DNA of 13,406 nucleotides from the NCBI GenBank assembly GCA_900759225.1, contig CAAEUM010000015.1:1-13406 (forward strand), given 5' to 3'. Positions 6,826 through 13,406 of this stretch are shown here, piece after piece. The position numbers and the translations under genes are program-made. This DNA comes from Lachnospiraceae bacterium. Its GTDB lineage: Bacteria > Bacillota > Clostridia > Lachnospirales > Lachnospiraceae. Numbering within the stretch: position 1 is the first letter of the stretch; each line of letters opens with the position of its first letter. Under the pieces are notes generated by a model. The model saw nothing but the letters and a program-made list of their open reading frames with translations. It did no database searches and was not told the origin of the DNA.

Positions 6826-7224
6826 GTGAAACGAGTTTTGTACTGCATCCTTCTTTTTGCAGTCACATCTATCGTATGTCTGTTTGCAGTTTATGGGATT
6901 ACGCGCTACAGCATACAAAAAGAGCAGGCTGTCCCAAATACATTGATTGAAACGGAGACAGTCAACGATATAAATGAGCAGGCAGCCATAAACCAGCATC
7001 AGGTAAAGCCGGTGGCAGAGAGCACTTCTGCTTCGGAGCAGTATTATCTGGTGTCGGAGGCCGGTTTCCTGCTGGTGTTTTGCAGTGACAGAGCAACCAT
7101 CTGCCTTTATACCCATATTCCCATAACGGATTTTCCGGAACAGGAGCGGGGCAGGCTTATGGAGGGGATCTGGTTTCCTTCCATGATGGATGTGTACCAT
7201 TATTTAGAATCCTATACCAGTTAG
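6826..7224 (+). CDS. Small membrane protein with BofC-C-like domain
   Basis: A 132-residue protein. It starts at the GTG at 6826, with GGAGGT (6814-6819) six bases before it. Residues 5-25 form one membrane helix or uncleaved signal anchor. A polar linker rich in Glu, Asn and Ser follows (30-70). The C-terminal block (72-132: YYLVSEAGFLLVFCSD, HIPITDFPEQERGRLMEGIW, then VYHYLESYTS) has the rhythm of the BofC C-terminal domain: a YxL...G.L.VF strand, an I...LP..ER..L..GI segment and a final LExYxS. In Bacillus BofC restrains the SpoIVB protease in the forespore-mother cell space. A similar extracytoplasmic role is plausible but inferred. Such small proteins often precede HI0933-type flavoproteins in Clostridia, as here, 10 bases upstream. 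The domain call was made from memory, without a profile search. Confidence 0.72.
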   Translation: MKRVLYCILLFAVTSIVCLFAVYGITRYSIQKEQAVPNTLIETETVNDINEQAAINQHQVKPVAESTSASEQYYLVSEAGFLLVFCSDRATICLYTHIPITDFPEQERGRLMEGIWFPSMMDVYHYLESYTS

Positions 7225-7234
7225 GAGAAAGTGA

Positions 7235-8467
7235 ATGAAATATAACGTAGGAATCATAGGGGCAGGTGCCTCCGGACTGACTGCTGCAATTTTTGCAGCC
7301 AGGCAGGGGGCCAGGGTGCTTCTCATTGAACATATGGATAGGGTGGGAAAGAAAATCCTTTCTACCGGAAATGGCCGCTGTAATCTTACAAACCTGAAAA
7401 TGAAGGCGGAATGCTACCGCAGCAATGAGCCGGGCTTTCCCATGAAGGTAATAGGCGGTTTTCCCGTAGAAGATACCCTGTCTTTTTTTGAAGAGCTGGG
7501 TATTGTGTTTAAGGACAGGAACGGCTACATTTACCCCAATTCTGACCAGGCTGCGTCAGTGCTGGATGTACTGCGGGAGGAGGTCGGCCGGCTGCCTGTT
7601 GATATACGCCTTTCCTGCACTGCGGAAGAGATCGTTTTAAAAAAGGATATCTTTTGTATCCGGACAGATCAGGGGGAGTTTCAGACAGAACGGCTGATCC
7701 TCTCTGCCGGTTCCAAGGCAGCCCCTTCTACCGGCTCAGACGGAAGCGGCTATGAGCTTGCGAAAAAACTGGGCCATCATGTGATCAAGCCTCTGCCAGC
7801 CCTTGTACAGCTGCGATGCCAGGGAAATCTTTATAAGCAGCTGGCAGGTATACGGACAGAGGCCAGGGTAGAGCTGCGGGCCAATGACAGAGTGCTGGCT
7901 TCTGATCAGGGGGAGCTGCAGCTGACTGATTACGGCCTGTCAGGGATTCCGATTTTTCAGATCAGCCGCTATGGAGCAAGGGCGCTGGATGAGGGAAAAC
8001 GGGTGACGGTCTTGATCGACTTTATGCCCTCCTGGCCTCAGGAGGAGTGCTTTGGACTCCTGCGCAGACGGGCCAGGTTCTTAAAGGAAAAGCAGGCTGG
8101 GGAGTTTTTTACAGGAATGCTTAACCGGAAGCTGGGCCAGGTGTTTTTAAAACGGGCAGGGATCCCGGCAGAAATGAAGGCTGCGGAGCTTACGGGAAAG
8201 CAGCTGGAGCGGCTTATGATTCAGTTAAAGCAGTATGAGGCCCTGGTAATGTCAGTCAATCCCTTTGCAAATGCCCAGGTTTGCTGCGGAGGTGTGGATA
8301 CCCGGGAGATCGACAGCGCCACTATGGAATCGCGCTTAAGGAAGGGGCTGTATTTTACAGGGGAGATTTTGGATGTAGACGGGATCTGCGGTGGATATAA
8401 TCTTCAGTTTGCATGGTCCAGCGGCGCGATCGCCGGAAGGGCAGCAGCTGGAAGGAGGAAAACATGA
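7235..8467 (+). CDS. HI0933-family (YhiN/BaiN-like) FAD/NAD(P) oxidoreductase
   Basis: A 410-residue flavoprotein, the normal length for the family. The Rossmann start GIIGAGASGL (GxGxxG at 9-14) binds FAD. The family signature GKKILSTGNGRCNLTN follows, and near the C-terminus come GGVDTREID (352-360) and FTGEILDVDGICGGYNLQFA, which closes the flavin site. The ribosome site AGGAG lies before the ATG at 7235. One Clostridial family member, BaiN, has been reported to act on bile-acid intermediates (established for that protein only). The family is widespread and mostly of unknown substrate, and nothing else here suggests bile-acid metabolism. The stop overlaps the start of the next flavoprotein gene by ATGA, which points to coupled expression. 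Confidence 0.93.
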   Translation: MKYNVGIIGAGASGLTAAIFAARQGARVLLIEHMDRVGKKILSTGNGRCNLTNLKMKAECYRSNEPGFPMKVIGGFPVEDTLSFFEELGIVFKDRNGYIYPNSDQAASVLDVLREEVGRLPVDIRLSCTAEEIVLKKDIFCIRTDQGEFQTERLILSAGSKAAPSTGSDGSGYELAKKLGHHVIKPLPALVQLRCQGNLYKQLAGIRTEARVELRANDRVLASDQGELQLTDYGLSGIPIFQISRYGARALDEGKRVTVLIDFMPSWPQEECFGLLRRRARFLKEKQAGEFFTGMLNRKLGQVFLKRAGIPAEMKAAELTGKQLERLMIQLKQYEALVMSVNPFANAQVCCGGVDTREIDSATMESRLRKGLYFTGEILDVDGICGGYNLQFAWSSGAIAGRAAAGRRKT

Positions 8468-10083
8468 TTCGCATTAACCAGCTGAAGCTGCCTCTTGGGC
8501 ACAGCAGGGAGCAGCTTTATGAGAAAGCAGCCAAAACACTGGGAATACATAGGGAAGATATGGATACGTTATCCATTGTAAAGCAGTCTGTTGATGCAAG
8601 GAAGAAGCCGGAGCTTATTTATAGCTATGTGGTGGATATAAAGCTGAAAAAGGTCGGAAAAAAGCGTGAGGAAGCCCTGGTAAGGCGACTGAAAAACAGG
8701 AATGTTTTATGCCAGGAGGAGAGGGAATACCATCTTCCTAAGACAGGGGAAAAGCCGCTTCCTCATCCGCCGGTGATCGTGGGAACAGGGCCTGCAGGTC
8801 TGTTTTGCGGCCTTGCGCTGGCAAGAAAGGGTTATTGCCCGGTTTTGCTGGAGCGGGGGGAGGATGTGGATTCCCGGAGCCTTCGCGTAAAAGGTTTTTG
8901 GAAGGATGGCATTTTGGACCCGGACTCGAATGTACAGTTTGGGGAGGGGGGCGCAGGAACCTTTTCCGACGGAAAGCTGAATACCCTGGTAAAGGATCCC
9001 TTTGGGCGAAACCGGGAGGTATTAAGGATCCTGACGGAATTTGGAGCGGATCCGTCGATCTTGTATGTGAGCAAGCCCCATATCGGTACGGATGTTTTAA
9101 GCCGGATCGTAAAAGCCATCCGCCAGGAGATCATCCGCCTGGGAGGCCAGGTGCGTTTCCTCAGCAAAATGACGGATGTGGAGATCGAAGAGGGTCAGAT
9201 ACAGGCAGTGGTTGTAAATGGAGAGGAGCGCATTGAGACAGAGACCCTGGTGCTTGCGATCGGACACAGCGCAAGGGATACCTTTGAGCAGCTGCTTTTG
9301 CGCAGGATTCCTATGGAGGCAAAGGACTTTGCAGTAGGGTTCCGGATACAGCATCCCCAGAGCCAGATCAATGAAAGCCAGTATGGCCTTAAGCAGTGCC
9401 CGGAGCTTGGGCCTGCCAGCTACAAGCTGACTGCAAAAACGAAAAATGGGAGAGGGGTTTACTCCTTTTGCATGTGCCCGGGGGGCTATGTGGTAAATGC
9501 TTCCTCTGAGCCCGGGCGGCTGGCAGTCAATGGCATGAGTTACCATGACAGGGCAGGGGAGAACGCAAACAGCGCATTGATCGTTACTGTAACCCGTGAG
9601 GATTTTAAATCTCATGATATCTGTCATCCACTGGCAGGAATGGCTTTTCAGCGGAAGCTGGAAGAAAAGGCCTGGGAGCTTGGCAGAGGGAAGATACCGG
9701 TGCAGCTTTACGGTGATTTCTGTGAAAACAGGGAGAGCAGGGAATTTGGACAGGTGGAGCCTGCCTTTTGTGGGGAATATGTCTTTGCAAACCTGAGGAA
9801 GCTGCTTCCGGAAGCGTTAACAGCGTCGCTTATGGAGGCAATGGAAAGCTTTGGCTGCACCATCAGGGGGTTTGACCGGGCAGATGCGATTTTGGCAGGC
9901 ATTGAGAGCCGTACCTCTTCACCGGTGCGTATTCCAAGGGATTCTTCTCTGGAAAGTGAAATTAAGGGGTTTTTTCCCTGTGGGGAAGGAGCCGGCTATG
10001 CAGGAGGTATTACTTCGGCAGCGATGGACGGGTTAAAGGTAGCAGAGGAACTTATGAGGAGATACAGGCCCTTTAAGGGATAG
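8464..10083 (+). CDS. FAD-dependent dehydrogenase, COG2509 type
   Basis: A 539-residue flavoprotein of unknown substrate. The ATG at 8464 is chosen because GGAGG precedes it and it forms an ATGA overlap with the upstream stop; the GTG-type start at 8413 is too far inside that gene. An N-terminal domain of about 95 residues (MIRINQLKLPLGHSREQL...VVDIKLKK) resembles an RNA-binding-like or ferredoxin-like fold. The Rossmann motif follows as VIVGTGPAGLFCGLALA with GTGPAG at 107-112. The family hallmark is VQFGEGGAGTFSDGKLNT (157-174). Later marks are FAVGFRIQHPQSQIN, FCMCPGGYVVNASSEPG and the final PCGEGAGYAGGITSAAMDG, which resembles the usual FAD-closing motif. Length and motif order are normal for COG2509. 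The two flavoproteins are paired by overlap, so they may share an electron donor or pathway (inference). Confidence 0.92.
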   Translation: MIRINQLKLPLGHSREQLYEKAAKTLGIHREDMDTLSIVKQSVDARKKPELIYSYVVDIKLKKVGKKREEALVRRLKNRNVLCQEEREYHLPKTGEKPLPHPPVIVGTGPAGLFCGLALARKGYCPVLLERGEDVDSRSLRVKGFWKDGILDPDSNVQFGEGGAGTFSDGKLNTLVKDPFGRNREVLRILTEFGADPSILYVSKPHIGTDVLSRIVKAIRQEIIRLGGQVRFLSKMTDVEIEEGQIQAVVVNGEERIETETLVLAIGHSARDTFEQLLLRRIPMEAKDFAVGFRIQHPQSQINESQYGLKQCPELGPASYKLTAKTKNGRGVYSFCMCPGGYVVNASSEPGRLAVNGMSYHDRAGENANSALIVTVTREDFKSHDICHPLAGMAFQRKLEEKAWELGRGKIPVQLYGDFCENRESREFGQVEPAFCGEYVFANLRKLLPEALTASLMEAMESFGCTIRGFDRADAILAGIESRTSSPVRIPRDSSLESEIKGFFPCGEGAGYAGGITSAAMDGLKVAEELMRRYRPFKG

Positions 10084-10092
10084 GAGGAAACC

Positions 10093-11952
10093 ATGGGGGA
10101 ATGGAGAAAAAGCATAGATGAAGGCAGAGTGTGGCTGAGGGAGCACAGGGAAGCAGCGGTATCCATGTTTTTATTTACGCTTCTTATGTTCGGCCAGAAG
10201 ATTCTCTACCATGATATCGGCATTGACAGTGAAACCATGTTCGGCTATATGGATTACAATTCTATATGGTGCAGCACAGGCCGATATGGCCTGGTGCTGT
10301 CAAAAAAGCTTTTTGGCTTTACAAATGGGGTGCCCTTTGCAGCTTATAGCCTGATGGTGGTTTTTTTATGGGCCTTTGTGACTTATTTTGGCTTTCTGGT
10401 ATGGAAGTGGAGCAGGGGGAACCTTTCTTCAGCCCTGTTTTATGTGACAGCCGGAGCTGTGTTTTTAAGCTCTCCTATTCTTACGGAACAGATGTATTTC
10501 ACTCTTCAGGCTCCGGAAATTGCATGGGCTCTGCTTTGCTGTCTGGTATCGGCAGATTTGGCATCCAGGCTGGCATTTTCCCCTGTTTACGGCTGGAGGC
10601 AGAGGCCTGCCCTTTTTATCCGGCGTCTGTGTCTTTTTGGAATACCCTCTGTGCTTTTCCTTATATGGGCCTTTGGGACTTATCAGGCATTTGCAGTTGT
10701 GGCGCTGATGCTGTTTCTCATCTCCTATCTGCTTCATTTTTTGTGGAGTGAGGGAAAAAAGAGGATTGGAAGCTGGTTTTTAGGGGGCGCCTGCCTGGCT
10801 GCCCTTTATGTGGCTGCGTTTGCTGGCTGGTGGCTGATACATAAAATACTGTGCCGTTTCTTTTTTGAGGAGATGACTTATACTGCCAATATGATTTTGT
10901 GGAAGGTGAATCCTTCTGCCTGCCTTAATACTCTAAAGCAGGAATTTTTGCAGATGTTTTGGGGTTCTACCTTTTTTTATCAGAAGCTGTTCGTACCGGC
11001 ACTGGTGTTGATGGCAGGCCTTATGGTTTATGTGGCATGGAAGAAACGAAGAGATCAGCTTCCCTGTTTTTTCTTTGGGCTTTTCCTCTTCCTTTTGTCT
11101 CCGATGCTTCTTACCCTGGTGACAGGAGGCGGATTTCCCATGCGCTCCCGCATTTATTATCCTCTGGCAGCGGGCTCTGCCTTTGCGTTTCTGGTTTCGT
11201 TCCTTGCAAAGGCGGTGCAGCATGAAAGCAGGCACGGACATGGTCTTTCCAGAGCCCAGAGGCCTGGAGACAGGGAGAGGGTAACTGTGGTTAGGAAGCT
11301 TCTTCTCTTTACGGCAGTATGCGCCTCTGTTTTTGGAGTGTGGAAACAGGCAGGGCGAAGCCTGAGACTTCAGGAAACGGCCCATCTGGCTTTTGTGGGG
11401 GACTGCAGCCTTATGAACCGGATCGGGGCGCGGATGGAAGAGGTGGCCGGTGAGGAGCTGGATCAGGTTCCGGCTGTGTTTGTAGGAAAGCTGGCGCCGG
11501 ATCTGCCGGAGGATATTTTAAGAGGGGAGGTAACGGGCCATTCCTTTTTTGACTGGGATGCAGGCTGGTACGCAACGGGAAATCACCGGATTCGCGGCCT
11601 TGCAGCTTTAACAGGTATAGAGCTTTCCATGGGGGATGATGAACAGAAAAAGGCGGCAGTGGAGTATTCTGAGAAAATGCCGCCATGGCCGGCCAAAGGC
11701 AGTGTACAGAAAAAGGACGGCGTACTGATCGTAAAGCTGTCCTCTCCGGAAAAGACCTCAAACCGCTGGTGGTACAGCGGAGGGTGGCATTATTGGATGA
11801 ATGATTTTACCTACAGCTTAAGCTCTGACTGGAAGGAAATTGACGGAAGCTGGTATTACTTTGATGAAAACAGCCGCATGGTAACGGGAAGCAGGGAGAT
11901 TGACGGGAAAACCTATGAGTTTGACTGGGATGGGAAATGGATGGAAGAGTAA
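10093..11952 (+). CDS. GtrII-like membrane glucosyltransferase with C-terminal cell-wall-binding repeats
   Basis: The protein has 619 residues. The ATG at 10093 follows AGGAGG (10082-10087), which overlaps the previous stop. About 11 hydrophobic helices lie between residues 23 and 417. The first loop holds HDIGIDSETM (40-49) and STGRYGL (61-67), the acidic and GRW/GRY-like motifs recalled for GtrII-type glucosyltransferases, which transfer glucose from a lipid carrier on the outer face of the membrane. An odd helix count with a cytoplasmic N-terminus puts the tail (about 420-619) outside. It contains a soluble domain (430-550) and then, from 557, Trp/Tyr-rich sequence with two recognisable wall-binding units, WKEIDGSWYYFDEN (580-593) and REIDGKTYEFDWDGKW (601-616), matching the choline/cell-wall-binding repeat pattern. 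Residues 557-577 may be a decayed third unit. The fusion is unusual. The acceptor is probably a wall polymer (inference). Confidence 0.82.
   Translation: MGEWRKSIDEGRVWLREHREAAVSMFLFTLLMFGQKILYHDIGIDSETMFGYMDYNSIWCSTGRYGLVLSKKLFGFTNGVPFAAYSLMVVFLWAFVTYFGFLVWKWSRGNLSSALFYVTAGAVFLSSPILTEQMYFTLQAPEIAWALLCCLVSADLASRLAFSPVYGWRQRPALFIRRLCLFGIPSVLFLIWAFGTYQAFAVVALMLFLISYLLHFLWSEGKKRIGSWFLGGACLAALYVAAFAGWWLIHKILCRFFFEEMTYTANMILWKVNPSACLNTLKQEFLQMFWGSTFFYQKLFVPALVLMAGLMVYVAWKKRRDQLPCFFFGLFLFLLSPMLLTLVTGGGFPMRSRIYYPLAAGSAFAFLVSFLAKAVQHESRHGHGLSRAQRPGDRERVTVVRKLLLFTAVCASVFGVWKQAGRSLRLQETAHLAFVGDCSLMNRIGARMEEVAGEELDQVPAVFVGKLAPDLPEDILRGEVTGHSFFDWDAGWYATGNHRIRGLAALTGIELSMGDDEQKKAAVEYSEKMPPWPAKGSVQKKDGVLIVKLSSPEKTSNRWWYSGGWHYWMNDFTYSLSSDWKEIDGSWYYFDENSRMVTGSREIDGKTYEFDWDGKWMEE
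11761..11949 (+). repeat. Cell-wall/choline-binding-type repeats within the GtrII-like gene
   Basis: This segment encodes two adjacent 20-residue aromatic repeats (about 11824-11949), sharing the core EIDGxxYxFDxxxxM/W, and an upstream Trp/Tyr-rich stretch starting NRWWYSGGWHYW. Such repeats usually come in longer arrays on secreted wall proteins. Here the set is short and runs to the last codons. Confidence 0.75.
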
Positions 11953-11974
11953 ATGAAAAGCAGATAGAAAAGGC

Positions 11975-12013
11975 AAAATGGCGGGCAGCAAATCAGATAC
12001 TGCCCGCCATTTT
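11975..12013. terminator. Bidirectional intrinsic terminator between convergent genes
   Basis: A perfect 14-bp inverted repeat, AAAATGGCGGGCAG (11975-11988) with its complement at 12000-12013, encloses an 11-base loop. The A/T ends supply U-tracts in both directions. It ends the nine-gene plus-strand run, 22 bases after the stop at 11952, and the minus-strand antiporter gene, 22 bases after its stop at 12036. Confidence 0.92.
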
Positions 12014-12035
12014 CATGGTGTGAAGGGTTACGATT

Positions 12036-13367
12036 TTATTTTGTATCTTCTTTTTTGAATTTTTCTGGTATGAAGAAGATGAAAATAAGGGAGCTGATAA
12101 GGAGCATATAAGGGTAATACAGATTCGGTATTACATCAAAGGCAGACATTTCAACCCCAAGCTCTGCAGCTGCGGAAATTGCAACCAGCATTTGTGCACC
12201 ATAAGGGATGATTCCCTGGAAAATACAGGAGAAAGTGTCCAGGATGGAGGCGGCATTTTTAGGGGAAATATGGTATTCCTGGGATATTTCCTTTGCAATG
12301 GGGTTTGCCATAACAATCGCTACTGTATTGTTGGCAGTGGCAATATCCATGAGGCCGACTAAGAGTCCCATTCCAAGACGCCCGCTTTTTCGGCTTTTAA
12401 ATACCCGGCGGATAAAACCAAGAAGGGCCTCAAAACCGCCGTATTCCTGTATCAGGGCGCAGATGGCAGAAACAAGGATAGCGACCATGGTTGTTTCATA
12501 CATGCCTGCAGCGCCGGAGCCCATGCTGGAAAGAAGGGCGGAGCCGGAGGTTGCGCCGGTGGCAACCATAATAATGGAACCGGAAAGGATTCCGATCAGA
12601 AGGACCACAAATACATTGATTCCAATAATGCCTCCTGCTAAAACCAGCACATAGGGAATGACCTGGATCAGGCTGTAATCAGGAAGCTGCTCTAAGGCTG
12701 CCTCATGGCCGGCAGTGCGGAAAAAGATGATCAGCAGGGTAACGAGGGCAGCCGGAAAAGCAATGCCGAAGTTTGCCCGGAATTTATCCTTCATGGCACA
12801 GCCCTGTCCATTGCAGGCTGCAATGGTGGTATCTGAAATAAAGGAAAGGTTATCGCCGAACATGGCCCCGCCCATAACAGCGCCTACGCATAAGGGCGCG
12901 TTAAAACCGGACCCCTGGGCTACTGCAATCGCAATCGGTGTAATAAGGGTGATCGTACCTACGGAGGTTCCCATAGCTATCGATACGAAGCAGCTGACAA
13001 TAAACAGCACTAAAACCGCATACCGGGCCGGAATCAGGGAGAGCAGGAAATAAGCGACGCTTTCTGCGCTGCTGCGCCCTACAACGCCTACAAAAACACC
13101 GGCAGCCATGAAAATTAAAATCATGGTAATGATGTTCTTATCTCCTACGCCCCGGGCCATAATGGAAAGCTTTTTGTCAAAATCCAGGGAAGGATTCTGC
13201 AGGCAGGCTACAAGAAGGGCCGCAAGGAAGGAAACAACAATAGGGACATTGTAAAACCCCATGGGAATCTTTAGACCATATTCAAATAAAATCCCCAGTC
13301 CCAGATACATTACTAAAAATACGCCAATAGGCAGGAGTGCCCGCCAGTTTTCTTTTTTTGTGTTCAT
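12036..13367 (-). CDS. NhaC-family Na+/H+ antiporter
   Basis: A 443-residue, polytopic inner-membrane secondary transporter with roughly 11-12 helices. The family signature GAVMGGAMFGDNLSFISDTT (162-181) is intact, with the conserved Gly-Asp-Asn and Ser-Asp pairs expected for ion coupling, and a related repeat motif appears in the second half (GLMDIATANNTVAIVMANPIA). NhaC-type proteins exchange Na+ for H+; some relatives (MleN type) couple this to organic acids, so the exact substrate is open. The ATG at 13367 is used; upstream on the minus strand only a loose GGGG (13377-13380) lies at a suitable distance, so the ribosome site is weak. The gene is convergent with the glucosyltransferase and separate from the sporulation run. 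Its promoter lies at or beyond the right window edge, because only 39 bases precede the start. Confidence 0.9.
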   Translation of the reverse strand: MNTKKENWRALLPIGVFLVMYLGLGILFEYGLKIPMGFYNVPIVVSFLAALLVACLQNPSLDFDKKLSIMARGVGDKNIITMILIFMAAGVFVGVVGRSSAESVAYFLLSLIPARYAVLVLFIVSCFVSIAMGTSVGTITLITPIAIAVAQGSGFNAPLCVGAVMGGAMFGDNLSFISDTTIAACNGQGCAMKDKFRANFGIAFPAALVTLLIIFFRTAGHEAALEQLPDYSLIQVIPYVLVLAGGIIGINVFVVLLIGILSGSIIMVATGATSGSALLSSMGSGAAGMYETTMVAILVSAICALIQEYGGFEALLGFIRRVFKSRKSGRLGMGLLVGLMDIATANNTVAIVMANPIAKEISQEYHISPKNAASILDTFSCIFQGIIPYGAQMLVAISAAAELGVEMSAFDVIPNLYYPYMLLISSLIFIFFIPEKFKKEDTK

Positions 13368-13406
13368 TTTTTAATACCCCCAATCCCCTTTTGTGCTTCT
13401 CGTCCG

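Noticed and set aside
6637..7200. 187-codon minus-strand open frame across the flippase end and the BofC-like gene
   Set aside because: It is antisense to a gene with a good start site and conserved-looking domain. No promoter, ribosome site or recognisable motif supports it.
7235..8467. Bile-acid pathway assignment (baiN)
   Set aside because: Family resemblance alone is not enough. No other bai-type gene is in the window, and HI0933 proteins occur in many organisms without bile-acid metabolism.
1..13406. Search for tRNA, rRNA, riboswitch, CRISPR, insertion-sequence or phage signals
   Set aside because: Read by eye, no cloverleaf, regularly spaced repeat array, terminal inverted repeats or integrase/transposase motif was found. 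A covariance-model scan could still reveal a small RNA in the gaps at 650-769, 1703-1916 and 6650-6825.

Overview
The window reads as a chromosomal segment of a spore-forming, anaerobic Firmicute, most likely a member of the Lachnospiraceae or a close relative (inference). The grounds are the Clostridia-type gene set (YqfC, YqfD, PhoH-like, YbeY, a SpoVB-like flippase, a BofC-C-like protein, paired flavoproteins, an NhaC-family antiporter), AGGAGG-type ribosome sites and mid-range GC. No tRNA, rRNA, CRISPR array, insertion sequence or phage gene was seen.

Layout. (1) Bases 1-649 hold the 3' part of an alpha/beta hydrolase, visibly more AT-rich than the rest, closed by a strong hairpin terminator. 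(2) Bases 770-1702 on the minus strand encode a proline-rich protein with two DUF4397-like domains and no signal peptide. Its upstream region has a fair match to a late mother-cell (SigK-type) promoter. (3) A divergent intergenic region (about 1703-1916) leads into a nine-gene plus-strand run, 1917-11952: yqfC, yqfD, phoH-like, ybeY, a SpoVB/MATE-like flippase, a 176-base gap, a small membrane protein with a BofC-C-like domain, an HI0933-family flavoprotein, a COG2509-type FAD dehydrogenase, and a GtrII-like membrane glucosyltransferase. Several junctions are translationally tight, with ATGA overlaps at yqfD/phoH and at the two flavoproteins, and Shine-Dalgarno sites that overlap the preceding stop. 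(4) A perfect 14-bp hairpin separates this run from a convergent NhaC-family Na+/H+ antiporter at 12036-13367.

How the genes fit together. yqfC, yqfD, the flippase, the BofC-like protein and possibly the DUF4397 protein point to sporulation and envelope construction. PhoH-like and YbeY are RNA and ribosome housekeeping genes. Compared with the familiar Bacillus order (yqfC-yqfD-phoH-yqfF-ybeY-dgkA-cdd-era), the 7TM-HD phosphodiesterase gene and the dgkA/cdd/era block are missing here.

The most unusual item is the last gene of the run. It is a polytopic GtrII-like glucosyltransferase whose C-terminus carries cell-wall/choline-binding-type aromatic repeats. This architecture would tether a membrane glycosyltransferase to the wall polymer it may decorate. 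I did not find a convincing wholly new multi-gene system.
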